Shown one piece after another: positions 1-12,200 of a stretch of DNA of 64,000 nt; within the stretch, counting starts at the first letter, position 1; each line of letters starts with the position of its first letter. The stretch spans positions 43,822,834 to 43,886,833 of the forward strand of contig CM053267.1 of the NCBI GenBank assembly GCA_028583415.1, given 5' to 3'. Below the pieces are notes generated by a model, which saw only the letters and a list, made by a program, of their open reading frames with translations, did no database searches and was not told the origin of the DNA. The stretch is from Protea cynaroides (taxonomy: Eukaryota > Streptophyta > Magnoliopsida > Proteales > Proteaceae). The translations under genes and the position numbers were made by a program.

Positions 1-1636
1 TTATATATATATATATATATTTTTTAAGAAAGTTTTTCTTCTCTTAGGTGAAGAATGTTGAGGAGATATGATCATAAATGACATAACCCCATCCTATAGA
101 ATGAATTTCCGATAATGACTTTAACCAAAAAAAAGAAAATCCCGATAATGACCCCCATAAATTTAAATAATTTATACAAAAAATAAAATTGAATAATGAC
201 TATTGAAGGTTTTTTTTTTTTTTATTTTTTTTTTATTTTAGATATTTTGCTCACAAAACGAATTGCCCAACACTTGTTGGTGATTAGGGTTATGTTAGAC
301 ATTGAAGGCCATACATTTGAATTAGCCTGAAAATCTAACACCTCCTAAGTTTGATGCTCTCCTCCTCTCATTCAATATTTTGTTTTGTTTGATGACACAC
401 CGCATGACAGTAATTGGGATGCAACAACAGTCTTTCGGAAAGTTTTTTTTTTGTCATGAAAAAGAGGAACTCCATCATTGGGATCACATTATTATTTTTC
501 ATATTATATGAATATTTAAAATATTCTTCTCGTTGTTTCAAGAATCCCATCCAAAACGTCAGAATAAGTGAAGAGATTCAATCGGTGAAGGAAAATTCAA
601 CACTTTTCCGTATATATACTCTGCTGGTCTTGGTCCTACACACTGCTTGTTGAGAAAGGGCCGACAAAGGTCAGACCGTTGGGTGGACCGTTTGGGTTAT
701 TTGGCAATGGGGCTGAATGATCCACTGGTTGACTCCATTTTCGACCAACAATTCTAGAAGAATAGAAAAACGGTATTTGCCACCCAATTGGTAACACTTT
801 TGCTCCCAATTCCTTGATTCTCGATTGTATCATTTTTTTTTTAATTCTTCAATTTTTAATTATTAATGCTGCTCTAAAATGGATTCTAGAAGATAACTAG
901 ATCAAGAATAAGATTTCGTATGCATTGTTCTAAAATCGATTTCGAACCAATATCAAAATATAGTCATGGTTTGTTTTGCTTTTGACGAGTCCTTCCTTCT
1001 GCCGTTTGGATGCAGATGATGGCTTTTATCGAGAACAAATGATATAAAAATGGAACGAAACTGTATGTCAAAATTGTGATTTCAGTCTTGATTTTATGAT
1101 TTCAAAGCGATAGGAGCTAGTTAAACTTCCTGATTCTAATGCATTTTTGGTGTATAGAAATTCTTTCTTACAGTAGTTTCGGCTGCCAAGGTGATCCAAC
1201 AACTGGACTTCATTCAGCGCACATACCGATGTATTAGTATGTGTACCGACTGAACTCCAGCTGCTGGATCAGTTGGCAGTTCCAACCGCCGCGGAGGATT
1301 TGGAAACCCTTTCCTGGTCTGATTCTCTGGAGCATAAAATCAGATCGGATTTGACAAACCTTATTTCCACTCTCATGAGAATGAGAGAGAGCTACACTGT
1401 TACCAATCGGGGTCCTATCTGTGATTTCATTCCCCTTCAAAGTTGCTGCATTTTTGTCAATTTGGAAAATTAAAAATCTCCGACAGGCCTTCTCCGAGAG
1501 ACGCCATTCATTACACTGATCGGTGTAAAAGTATCAGATCTCTCACTCGAGCTGCAACAATTTCCACTCTCAGCTTCTTAGTTTCCAATTCGAAGTTGAG
1601 GATCGCTTTCTTCGTTGTATTCTTCTACTTCGAATT
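1..1636. other. AT-rich intergenic sequence and upstream region of the SFT2 gene
   Basis: The stretch opens with a short AT dinucleotide run and is AT-rich with several homopolymer runs. I see no coding exon with family resemblance. The last 100 bases or so before 1637 are pyrimidine-rich and are the likely 5' untranslated leader of the SFT2 gene. No convincing TATA box was found. Short open frames between 400 and 1500 look like chance. Confidence 0.5.
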
Positions 1637-4600
1637 ATGCAGAATACTGCGCAAGCTTGGTTTATGGGGGGACCGAGTAGCTCCGATAAGCAGAAACCCC
1701 CGTCTCTGCTCGCTGACTGGAACTCTTACGCGGCCTCAAAAACTTCCGAAGAAAACGGATCCTCGAGCTTAGGGTTTGATCTCGAAGCAGCTGTAAGGAC
1801 TGCCAACGATACGGTCACCGGAACTTTTAACGTGTAAGTGCAAATCTGAAGCCATCGACGATATTTTAGCTTTTGTTTATTTTTTCAGTTCACTTATCTT
1901 TTATGGTCGCGATCATGAGATTGGACTCGTCTGACTGTCTCATCTTCCTGCTTGGAACTTTTTGGATCCCTCTGGTCTCTACTTCTTTTGCTCTAGATTC
2001 TATAATTGTTTTCCTTGCATAATGAATTGTTTTCTACATCAGAAGATATTGCACTGTTGGGACATTGGATTTCTAATTTTGCTTTCATGTTCGTTTTTAG
2101 CTGGATTTTTAGATGAATTTTCTTGCTTTTCGTTTCATAATTGAGGAGGATTTTCTTTCAATTTTTCCAAGTTAGATAGATCCGGAAGCACTTCTTCAGT
2201 TTTTCCTTTGTTGCCGAGTTGTTGTTAGAACTGCCTTTTGTCAAGGACTCAGAGTTGTACGTACGCTTACATCCTTAAAACCCCTTTATGAAGATACCCA
2301 TTGCATCACCAACCTCTTTGCTTTTCGTTCTATCCACCCCAATTTACTGTACTTGATTTTCAAGGTTCCTGCGAAGTGCAAATCTTCTACTCCAAATTGA
2401 CAAAACAAGTGAAAACGCAAAAAGGTTCAACATGTTGACCTCTGCAAATGTCCCACATTGGAGTGTGAACATATAGAAAAAAATCAACATATAAATCCCT
2501 TTTAAAATTTAATAAAAAGCAAGAGAATATCAAGGAATTAGAAAAAGGAAAATATATTTGAAATTAAAAGAAAACCTAGAAGAAGAATATCAACTATATA
2601 ACAATTGCAATTGACTAGATGATTTGGAACTCAGAAGAGGGATCATGATAGATCACCTGGTCTACATTGTATAGAGACCTTGGATTTAGAATCTGTTGTT
2701 GGGAGCTTCAGATAAAAGATAAAATAGTGACAGTCATAACGGAGTGCAGGTGATGCAGTATTGCAGTGCAACCATTCAGCAACTTATGATAGGGCCAAAC
2801 AACAGGTTATGGATTCTTTCCTACCAGGTACTTATATTTTCTTCGATTCTTAAGGCCTGCAATCCTACAATTTTGGGGAGGATCCTTGAGAGCTGAAATC
2901 CTAGAACCCCACTCCATCAGCAGGTTTTCTAGGGAGATCCAACAGGTTATGGAGTCTTGTTGATACCTTGAGTGTTGACATGTGATAGCTAGATGGCTCC
3001 CTGAACTGATCCACATTAGCCTACATCTCAGGTCACCCTCTTTCCTCATTGCAACTTTCTGCCCAACAGCTCCTCCATAAATGAAAATGGATTTGTCACC
3101 ATCTACCTACCTTCAAAGGTATCTGCAGCGAAACATGATGTCCAATATCAAATGAGCCTAAAACTGCCAAAACACATAATTCTTTTTTCTCTTATTGATG
3201 TAAATGTTCCAGTATTCCTTTGGATTTTATGCTAGCAGCAAAGTGTCCGGTGTCCCTACCTGAAAATTTCAACACAAAGCTTCAGTAAACCAAAAACCAT
3301 TTTTTTAGTTCTAGTGTATGTGTATCATCACGCTAATACCAAAGCCTTTAAGGATGCAATGGCATTGGCTGAGTGCTTCCCAGCTGTAGCTTATCAAGAT
3401 GTAATATATTCACATGATTGGCTTGAAAAACCTACCGAAAATCAGCACATAGTAATCATCAGCGATGAACTACAGTCCAGAATAAAAGAATCCCATCTTC
3501 AACCATATTTTTCAAGGCGTCACCTAGGCGCCTAGGCGACCTTGTGACGCCTTGGAAAATCGAGCGCCTTGGTCGCCTAGGTGGGCACCTTGATCGCTTA
3601 GGCACCCCGTCAGGCCTCCAACGCCTTGGATCGCCTTGGCGCCTTGACAACTATGTCTCCAACTCATAGAGACCATGATTCAGCTGTTCCCCATCGTTTT
3701 CTTTCGTCTTAAACAGCGTATATAGGTCCTTGCCAGAAGTCCGGATATGGGGACACAGTGGAATAATTAGTCATATATACATAATACTTGTCCAACCTGG
3801 ACCCAACCTTGATCCTTCCCAGTTCTTTGCCTCCCTAGTCTTAAAAACAGTATCATTATAACGACTTGCTCTCAAGTCTCGATGAAGCTGTTCTTGGAAC
3901 GGTGTACTTTTCCAGGAAGAAGGTATTAGCACTTGCTCCTTCAACGAAGAAATTCATGTAATAAAAAAAAAAGTGAAACAATTCTACCCAGGTTGCCTGG
4001 TCAAAGTTCTGCCTACCACTCTGAGCATATTTCATCACAATTACATTCCTTGATTTAGCAGAGAGGTGGGCTTTTAAGGATTGATATGTTACTGTGACTG
4101 TGAAGCAGTAGTTTTGCATTATTAAAATTTTTGTCTCAAAGTTTATTTGCATTGCCCATTTATATGGGCATAGGGAATATCAGAATAGTTTGTGCTGATA
4201 GGTGGTAAGAGTGTGGGGGTGGAGGAAAGTGGGTTGTATGTTATGTTCCCCATCCATTATCCAATGCTAAACTATTTATAATGACAGTTTGGAGTGGCAA
4301 TACGGGATTTATGTAGCCAGTGACATATGTAGCCAGTCTCCTAATGAATAGATAAGTCAGACATGCTTAATGAATAGATAAGTCAGACATGCTTTCTTCA
4401 CTCAATAAAATTGGTACCTAGAATACGTGAGTATCTTTATCTTCTCCTTAATAAAAATTGAAGTCTGTTCAGTTGGTGGATTGCTTTATTGACTTTTATC
4501 TAAGTTTGATTTCCTTTTTCTGTGGTATTACTTGCTGAATTTCCCCTGTTTGATATTTTCTAGGGTTTCAAAAGGAGTGAAAGATTTGCCAGGGAACATC

Positions 4601-5930
4601 CAGTCTGCTACCAGCACTGTCCCTTCTGGAAAATCTCTTATGTACTTCGGTATACTCCTGGCAACTGGAGTGTTTTTCGTTTTCATTGCATTTACCATGT
4701 TCCTTCCGGTCATGGTGCTAATGCCTCAGAAATTTGCTATCTGCTTTACCCTTGGATGTGCTTTTATCATTGGCTCTCTCTTTGCCCTGAAAGGCCCAAA
4801 AACTCAGCTTGCACACATGTCATCAAAAGAGGTATTTTACCTTCTTGAATATTTATTGTGTAAGATTTTTCACTTATTCAGGAGAAGGCAATAATCTTAT
4901 CAATTTCATCCTGATGCTGGACACTTCTTTTACCAGAGACTTCCTTTTACGTTGGGATTCATTGGCTGCATGGTGGGTACTATCTATGTTTCCATGGTGC
5001 TTCACAGTTATGTTCTTTCTGTGCTTTTCTCTGTATTACAGGTATGGAATTCCTCTTCATCCCGTATACTCTTTCTGATTCTTGATACCATGTTCTTTTT
5101 TATACTATTTAGTGAGCATTTCTGTATTATTTGTTTTCTCCTTTTTAATGAGGAAAGTAAAAAAAATTGTGTTTTTGCATTTTATTCAATCTTGACTCAC
5201 TGTGTCTATACTATTAGTGGATCCACATCCTCTCCTCCAACAGTTTCGGGAGAAGAGGGGGCACCTCCTTTGGATGGACGACACCTGGGGCTCGGGTGAA
5301 TCCGAGCCCTCCATCCGAGCAGACAATGTCGTCCATCCAATGGGGGTGCCCCCTATCCTCCCGAAACTGTTGGAGGAGAGGATTTGGATACACTATTAGT
5401 TAAAGCAAACCAACATTGCTGCTCTAGTGAGTGAAGCTGAACCCATTCCTGCTAAAGAATGAACACTTCTATTATCTCAAAAGGGAAATTCTCTCCAAAA
5501 AAAAAATAAAAAAATACTCGTTTACTGTAACAATTACAAAACTGTACAAACACCTAATCATACTTTACTTCCTGTACCTATCTTTACTACGTGGTTTAGG
5601 GAACTCCCTATCAGTGAGGTAATGCAAGCAAAGAAAGTAGGATGTGCATGCACATTGCGCATTCCACCTCTCTAGTCTGTTTAATAATCATTCTGTCCAC
5701 TGGCTTTATACCCTTCAATTGTGCCCTCTTTCTAAATTTGTTGATCTCTCTCTTTTTTAAGGATAAATAAAAAGAAACATGTATTCCAATTTAACTGATA
5801 GTTGCTTTTCTTTGACAAGGTTTTTGCACTGTTATACTATGCTATTTCTTACTTCCCTGGAGGATCTGCTGGACTGAGGTTCCTTATGTCGTCTCTCATG
5901 TCCACAGTCATGAAGTGTTTTGGCAGGTGA
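1637..5930 (+). CDS. SFT2-type vesicle transport protein (Got1/Sft2-like), 226 aa, 4 exons
   Basis: Exons are 1637-1833, 4564-4831, 4937-5041 and 5820-5930. All introns are GT-AG, the junction phases agree, and the stop is TGA at 5928-5930. The product is a four-helix integral membrane protein of the Got1/Sft2 family, which in yeast acts in fusion of endosome-derived vesicles with the late Golgi. Residues 1-65 are a cytosolic N-terminus. Hydrophobic segments lie at about 88-110, 117-137, 157-177 and 180-205. Family signatures include FNVVSKGV, MPQKFAICFTLGCAFIIGS, QLAHMSS and a C-terminal YFPGGSAG followed by CFGR. The length matches plant homologues such as Arabidopsis At4g26550 (locus from memory). 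The stop codon sits inside CAG|GTGATG, which resembles a splice donor, so an alternative tail is possible but I saw no partner exon. Intron 1 carries a hAT-type MITE and intron 3 a Mutator-like fold-back element. Confidence 0.93.
3504..3655. mobile_element. hAT-type MITE, short copy, in SFT2 intron 1
   Basis: The 152-bp element ends in CGCCTTGACAACTATG and starts with the diverged inverted counterpart CATATTTTTCAAGGCG. The flanks TCTTCAAC (3496-3503) and TCTCCAAC (3656-3663) match at 7 of 8 positions, as expected for an aged 8-bp hAT target duplication. The interior consists of repeated short palindromic words of the GCCTAGGCG and CGCCTTGG type. A fuller copy is at 20534-20884. Confidence 0.75.
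4343..4395. repeat. Two-copy 26-bp tandem repeat in SFT2 intron 1
   Basis: The unit AATGAATAGATAAGTCAGAC plus a short ATGCTT tail occurs twice head to tail without change. It is a recent local duplication in an intron, and no function is visible. Confidence 0.7.
5219..5391. mobile_element. Mutator-like fold-back element, copy 1 (SFT2 intron 3)
   Basis: The 173-bp element begins GGATCCACATCCTCTCCTCC and ends with its near-perfect inverse, GGAGGAGAGGATTTGGATAC. A perfect 9-bp direct repeat ACTATTAGT flanks it (5210-5218 and 5392-5400), which points to the Mutator superfamily. Most of the element folds into one long hairpin. It has no coding capacity. Related copies are at 8021, 54451 and 57136. 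Confidence 0.85.
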
Positions 5931-6474
5931 TGCTAATGTCTTTTGAACAACTTCTTAACCCTCTCTCTCCCCACCCCAAAAAAAAAAAAAAAAAAAAAGG
6001 GTAACACCAAGGGAAAAGAAAAACAAAGAATTGGCTTTTTGTTCTTTGGATACCTATCTACGAGAGTTGTAATGTTCCCAGGAAGAACTTGCATCTACCT
6101 TGGATCCATTGATTGGTTGACGCTGTTTCATATTGTATTCACAACAAATAGATGAATTTGGATAAATTGGCATGAAGAACTTGTAGGGTTTTTGGCCCAT
6201 TGGATTGTAAGAAGTTTTTGCTATTGAACATCTGGGTGCTGTAAATTGGAAAGGGCTCTTTTGAACTGATGGTTCACATAATTAATGCTCTCTCTCATCC
6301 TTTGTAGTGGGTCCTTGATTGGTAGGTATTGGCCGCCCTAAAATAGTCATAAATTCTAGGACCAGTGCTTCCATATTGAGCGCTGTGTGTGATGATAACC
6401 TTATCGAAGTGATGCAATGTTTTGCTGGTTGTGTTGGAAATATACATGAATGGTCCACAGCTTTAGATCCCGGA

Positions 6475-6529
<55 letters not shown>

Positions 6530-7781
6530 TTGTTTTAAAATTATGTAAGATGCTCCGTTTATTTATGTTATGTTGGAAACATACACAGAATGGTCCAGAG
6601 ATTAAGAATCTCAGTAATTCATTTCTCTAATCCTAGAATATCTTCTTTTTTTGCTCTTTTCTTTCAACTAATGGAAGAAATTCAAAACGGAAGCAAGAGA
6701 GCAGCCTGAAGTCACTGTAAGGTTTTGCTATTTCAATGTATTTAGTTTTTAACCACCCTGAAGAACACTGATGAATGGATGCTATTACTAACATTTACGT
6801 TAATTAAAGCTGGTTTTACCTAAATAAATAAAAGGAACCTCAGGTATAGGATGTTGGCTGCCCCTCAACTGGGAGCTTTCTTGCTGTTTTGCCCATTATT
6901 GCCTATGGATGCAATGGCCGATCCTCCTTATGCATATCCTGATGTAGTGATGCAGGGCTGAATTAGAACTCTACCAATGATTTTTTATTTTATAAACGGG
7001 TGGAGTTGTCAGTGGCATATGGATTCTTAGTTGTGAAGTAGGGTTCTGGGGGTAACCTGACCTGTGCCGTCGAGTTTTGGGGGAAGTGAGTATCAACCCC
7101 TGAATCCTGGATTATCACAACCCAATTGTTCTACTGCTAGATGTCTCTATGAATCTGAAATTTTTCAACACTTCGACTTCTCTTTAACCCTCAGATTTGG
7201 AAGCAGTAGCATTAGATGATGTGCTGCTTTCGTTCATGGAGGAATCCTTTTGTCTCTGTTTGTGTTGCTGATGCTGCAAAAATGTCGAGATGAGAACTTT
7301 TTTAACATTGTTGTAGTCCAATCCAACAATTTAATACAAAGAATGGGGTTCCTTGAATCTCTATTTGTTTGATGAAGGATTACTTCCTGATGACATAATT
7401 TGCTGTGCTTTGAAGAAAAAGAGTTAACTTTACCATGAACTAAAACCTCGCTTATATTTAAGAAATGTAGCTTTCCACTTGGTTAAATCTTTTCAATGAA
7501 AAAGCTTCCCACTCCTAAACTGTCATGGGCCCCTGCAGGCAGCAAGGAAAAGGATCCTGGCGTCATTTTGGCTTTATAAAAAAGTCCCACGCAGTTCCTG
7601 AGATTTGAATCTCAGATCTTAAAGATGGGTATTAGCACATTAAACCAATCTGGAAAGTATTATGGGCTTAGGTAATGCGATACAATTTCTTAACTTAAAA
7701 AAAATTAAAAGATTCGCCACTTCATATCCATTATTGGCTCTTTTTCCAATGCTTAAGAGGTTCAACAATAGCAACTACACT

Positions 7782-7784
<3 letters not shown>
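5931..7784. other. 3' flank of SFT2 and intergenic DNA with C/A run and TC microsatellite
   Basis: This stretch holds a C-rich run followed by about 20 A's near 5973-5998 and a long TC repeat at 6481-6529. The rest is AT-rich unique sequence with no exon I can support. Part of it is presumably the 3' untranslated region of the SFT2 gene. No clear polyadenylation site could be fixed. Confidence 0.4.
6481..6529. repeat. (TC)n microsatellite
   Basis: About 24 TC units with one interruption. The overlapping open frame that reads as a serine-leucine repeat is an artefact of this run. Confidence 0.95.

Positions 7785-7835
<51 letters not shown>
7785..7835. repeat. (AG)n microsatellite
   Basis: A pure run of about 25 AG units, likely polymorphic in length. 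Confidence 0.95.
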
Positions 7836-7837
<2 letters not shown>

Positions 7838-8020
7838 TTGGCTGATAGAAATCCAGAAATTAGGGAAAGATGAGAAGACAACAGATTAATTAGGGGACAA
7901 TGATTTGATTTAAACATTTAAAAACGAGTTTAATCCCAACTATTAATTATGAGGGGTCCAGTTCCTACGAAAGCATGGTGAGAATCTTCCTACACACCCA
8001 TTTTCAATGCTAACAATTGT

Positions 8021-8238
8021 TGGATCCACATCCTCTCCCAGAGATTTGGTAGGAGGGGCGATGCCTTGGTTGGATGGCTAACATTTGGGGCTCGAGTGAA
8101 TCCAAGCTGACAAGTCAAGCCGACAAAGGAGTGTCGGCTCAGATGGAGGGTTCGGATTCACCCGAACCCCAAGTGTCGGCCATCTAGCCAGGGCCCCGCC
8201 CCTCCTCCCAAATCTCGGGGAGGAGAGGATTTGAATCC
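8021..8238. mobile_element. Mutator-like fold-back element, copy 2
   Basis: The 218-bp element starts TGGATCCACATCCTCTCCC and ends GGAGAGGATTTGAATCC. It is flanked by a perfect 9-bp direct repeat AACAATTGT (8012-8020 and 8239-8247). The arms pair with each other over most of the length. The centre shares the words GTGAATCC and GGAGGGTTCGGATTCACC with the other copies. It carries no gene. Confidence 0.85.
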
Positions 8239-8661
8239 AACAATTGTCACATCTTAGAACAAATGAGATCCAATTTTTGTGGATTAGAAAACTACTTACT
8301 ATTCATATGTCAATTTTCAGTCAAGGTTATAGGAGAGTATACAATAATGTTGGATTATTATAAATATAAATATGCATGCACTTACATGAGATGCATAAAA
8401 ATACTCAAAAAAAATTATGACATCTCTATCCAAGAGTCAAAATAACCATATCATCTATATATTCACAATAATATCTAAAGTGGGTATATAGGAAAAGTTC
8501 CAACCCCGGGCATATATGAACAATTTTTCCATGGTTATGTATATTATTTTATTTTTTTTGCTTTTTTTTTTTTTTAACAGAAATACAAAGCGAAGCACCA
8601 CCACCTCTAGGGTGCGACATCCATTAGCAAAAGAAGATGATATAATGTTATGGGGAAAACT

Positions 8662-9024
8662 ACATTTCACTGTGATTAATGAAGTGTTACGTTTCCCACT
8701 CCATCACATTACAATACATGGGTGGGTTTGGAAGACTAAAAATAATCTCATTGTTATAATTCTTGTTGAACTTGAGTAGCAGTAGCTGAATTTACAGTGA
8801 TACCATTTTATTTTTTTCCCAATAATATATATGTAATTTTACATTTCACTGTGATTAATGAGGTGTTACGTTTCCCACTCCATCATATTACAATACATGG
8901 GTGGGTTTGGAAGACTAAAAATAATCTCATTGTTAAAAGTCCTGTTGAACTTGAGTATATAGCAGTAGCTGAATTTACAGTGATACCATTTTAATTTTTT
9001 TTCCCTATGATATATATGTAATTT
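8662..9024. repeat. Two-copy tandem duplication of about 180 bp
   Basis: A unit beginning ACATTTCACTGTGATTAATG occurs at 8662-8840 and again from 8841, with few substitutions and small indels. Both units contain the word CATTACAATACATGGGTGGG or a one-base variant. Nothing suggests coding function. Confidence 0.8.
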
Positions 9025-11689
9025 TGCTGAATATTTGAATCAAACATTGTATTATTACTATTATTATTATTTTTTTTTTATAAAAATTTTTACTATTGGA
9101 ATGGGTATAGGATCCTCTATTATATAGATCTACCTATGCCTTACCATATGATAGATATTGAAACTTCTATAGAGATAGTAAAACCTAAAAGGACCCTAAT
9201 TCTATAGAGAAGAGAAAAAAAAAAAAATAGAAGACCCGAGGTTGTGAATTAAAGTATATATACCATATACATCAACCATAGATGTAAAAGATTCTCTTAG
9301 AACATGCGTTAGATTAGTCATATGTTTTAAAATCTAATTTAGGTAAAGAAATATTTTCCCATGCATTGGCATGCATCTCATGTATGTTTAATTGTCTATG
9401 CATACTGAAGGTACTAAGAACACAATTATTTGCTCTTATAGTCTTTATTTTCGAACATTTATTTGGATTACAATTGTCTATGTGAGATGGGATTATTGGA
9501 ATCTATTTGTTTGCAAAAATTTAAATTTTTTTAACGTAAACATGAACGTTGGAGTCTATCTGTCACCAAAATTTGGACACCATTATATTAACCACGTGGC
9601 AAATATTTGAGCAGTTCACAAAATACAACCACCTCCATGCACTTCAATCTCCTTTAGTAGAAAATAAAAAGTGTAGATCCTCTACGTACAAGAAAAGAAA
9701 TATTTTTCAAATATGCTCCAATAGCAATGCCACCTCTTGTAACCACCATGATAAGAAAATTTCAGTAATTTATCTCTGAATGGCAGTAATTGAAGGATCG
9801 GATCAGTTAGGATTGATCGATCCCATGCAGCAACCAAGTTGGCAAGAGTTGTAGATAAAAGATAAAAATCATGGAAGATAGGATTGATCCCAAACTGATT
9901 CTGATCCAGATTGCCAGTGTTCAACTCTGTAACGAAACATAATAGAGAAAGAGGATCAAGACTAGAAAAGAGAGTTGGGAGGCTCAATCTTGGCCCCTAA
10001 TGATGAGCCATCATGTTGGGAAGATAACAGTGAAAATTAGATTAGAAAAGATATATAGTTGGGAGGTTTAATCTTGGCCCCTAAGGATGAGCCCTCGTAT
10101 TGCAATGATAATTTTGGAAATTGCTTGCACCATCCAAGAATGATGAGGATACTGTGTGAGTTTTTAGTTTTGTTTCTCCGGTTTTCCTTAGGAGTACCTA
10201 CAGTCGTATTCCTACTAGTCGTCTCCGAGACCTTACAAAATGAGTCTATTAGGTAATGGTTATTTTCTTCTTCTGCTGGGCCTTAATTCTGTTGTAATCT
10301 AGCTAGCTGCTGGTATTGTTCAGTTGTGTGTTATTTGGGTGTCTCGTGAGGTTCCAGCTTATTATGTTCTTCTTTTTCAATCAATAACTAATAATAATAA
10401 AATACTAGAAAAGAGAGGAATTGATGAGTTTTCTTCTGTTTCCTTTAAAAAAAACATTGGGAGGTATAGATTTTAGTAATTGAATGGCTACCACCAAGTT
10501 CCTCTAAATCTCAGTATCAGACATTATTGGTCATGTCTAAATCTAATCCGAGTTAGATCTGTGCACAGATCTAATAAGAAGTTGACCATGGCCAATGCCA
10601 TCTATAATAATATTAAAAAAGAAATCAGATTAAGATTGATGAGATCCAAAACTAATACGAATCAATGATACCGACACTTGAAGCATGACTCCCACTTTCC
10701 ACTTACAAGATAGAGAGGAGAGACAGTGGTAGGAGGTACTTGTGATTGCGACGACTGAAGTGGAGGTAATACTGTGCAGTGCAACATGGAAATGGCCGAT
10801 CCGGTCGGGGGAGTAAGTAGTAATAAGTGGAGTAGGGGCTTAATTTTCTTCCCTTTTTTTATGTTTACTTAGGCTTTCTAAACAGCTTCCTAATAATTTC
10901 TTCATCATTTACTCAGTCATCCAATGTAGTTGGATTTTTGTAGGAAAACATACTGTCATAATCCTTCAAACCACATTTCTCTCTCTCTCTCTCTCAAAAG
11001 GTTTGAGGAATCGGATCGGATTGGATTGGATTGACCCGTGTATAATTGATGCAGATCGGACTCAAAATCGGATCAGAATCGGCAAACTGGATCCTAAGTA
11101 GTTGAATCTAGGTAGGTCTTCTTAATTGAATATAAAAACAATGGATTTGTATCTTCCTTGGCATGTGCATGAGTAAAGAGAAGATTAATTAAAAGAAGAA
11201 AACAACAAGGGGGAGGTATAGCGTGGTGCCTTCGTGAAAGTATAATTTGCATAAACTAATCTTAAAGCATAATCATCATCTCTTAAGTCTTAACTTTGCT
11301 CCCTCATGTGCCTCACGGTCTATACTCATCTTTTAATCTTTTATCAATTTCCATTCCTTCTCCATCCATCCTCTTTTCCCATTTAATAATCTCTCTCTCT
11401 CTGTCTCTCTCTCTCTCTTTCTTCTTTCCGTTTTCAACAGAAAAGTTGGAGAAAAATATATATAGATGAAAGGAGGTCCTGCAACCTTGCACTTGCAGAA
11501 GGGGAGGAGGGACCATTTCTATTTAATTTAATCTTTTCATTTCAGTGGTGTCTTTGTCTCTTCTTTTAATGTTTTGTTTAATGTTGTTGTTGTTGTTGTT
11601 GGCCTCTTTATTTCTCCATCTTTGATTCATAGGTTTTCTTCTTCAATTCCTCTCTTTTCTAGTTTTTATCTTTTAAATTCACACAATAC
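9025..11689. other. Intergenic DNA, no gene recognised
   Basis: The sequence is AT-rich. It includes a 37-bp word rich in TTGGCCCCTAA repeated at 9973-10009 and 10057-10093, and short CT runs near 10980 and 11390. The stretch 10060-10390 ends in a TAATAATAATAAAA-like tail and may be the 3' end of a decayed retroelement, but I could not identify it. No exon has family resemblance. Confidence 0.4.
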
Positions 11690-12200
11690 ATATATCAGTA
11701 TCGAGGATTTCAATTACCCATATGTAGAAATCGAACCATAAACACAATGCACAAAAGTAAAACAAAACAGGAAAAAATAATATTATATAAAGATTTACGT
11801 GGTTTAAATGCATGATAAATTACGAGAAAACCATTTGAAATGATATGACCATGTTCAACGAAGGCTATTAGATGTTCCTGTACGAAGGAGTGATTTGATT
11901 TAGATTGAAGGATCTAAAAAACTAAGGGCAAACCTAAGATGACCCTAGGAGAAGTTGTGAAGAAAGACATGCATAACTTAGGTCGTGTTTCAAGTATGAT
12001 ATCGAACAGAGCCGATTGGAAGATTAAAATCTATGTAGCCGACTCCCATTTAATTGGAATAAAGCTTTGTTTGTTGTTGTTTGTTATTTGTTTACGTGGT
12101 TCCACAACCATGGATTTTCTGTCTATGTCCACTGTGAGATGAGATCTGTTTCACCATCAACAGATAATAGAATTACAATGCTCAACCTTACGCCTCTCAT
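11690..12200. repeat. Probable degraded LTR fragment interrupted by a LINE
   Basis: The sequence on both sides of the LINE insertion contains AAAGATTTACGTGGTTCCAC once the insertion is removed. That wording is common in plant Copia-type long terminal repeats. Neither LTR end nor any internal retroviral gene is visible, so the class is inferred from wording alone. Confidence 0.35.
11805..12090 (+). mobile_element. 5'-truncated RTE-type LINE remnant with 11-bp target duplication
   Basis: The region translates, with frame breaks and an internal stop, to the C-terminal part of plant RTE-clade LINE polyproteins: VQRRLLDVPVRRSDLI, then IEGSKK, then LGEVVKKDM and an ISNRADWKIKIYVAD stretch. It ends in the TTG-rich tail typical of these elements. 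The direct repeat TTTACGTGGTT flanks it at 11794-11804 and 12091-12101. It is a dead fragment with no complete reverse transcriptase. Confidence 0.75.

Noticed and set aside
6319..6630. Open frame coding for a serine-leucine repeat protein
   Set aside because: It is simply a (TC)n microsatellite read in frame, with no homology on either side.
9682..10390. Possible gene or LINE at 9.7-10.4 kb
   Set aside because: The frames have no family resemblance, and only a vague 3'-tail-like ending was seen.
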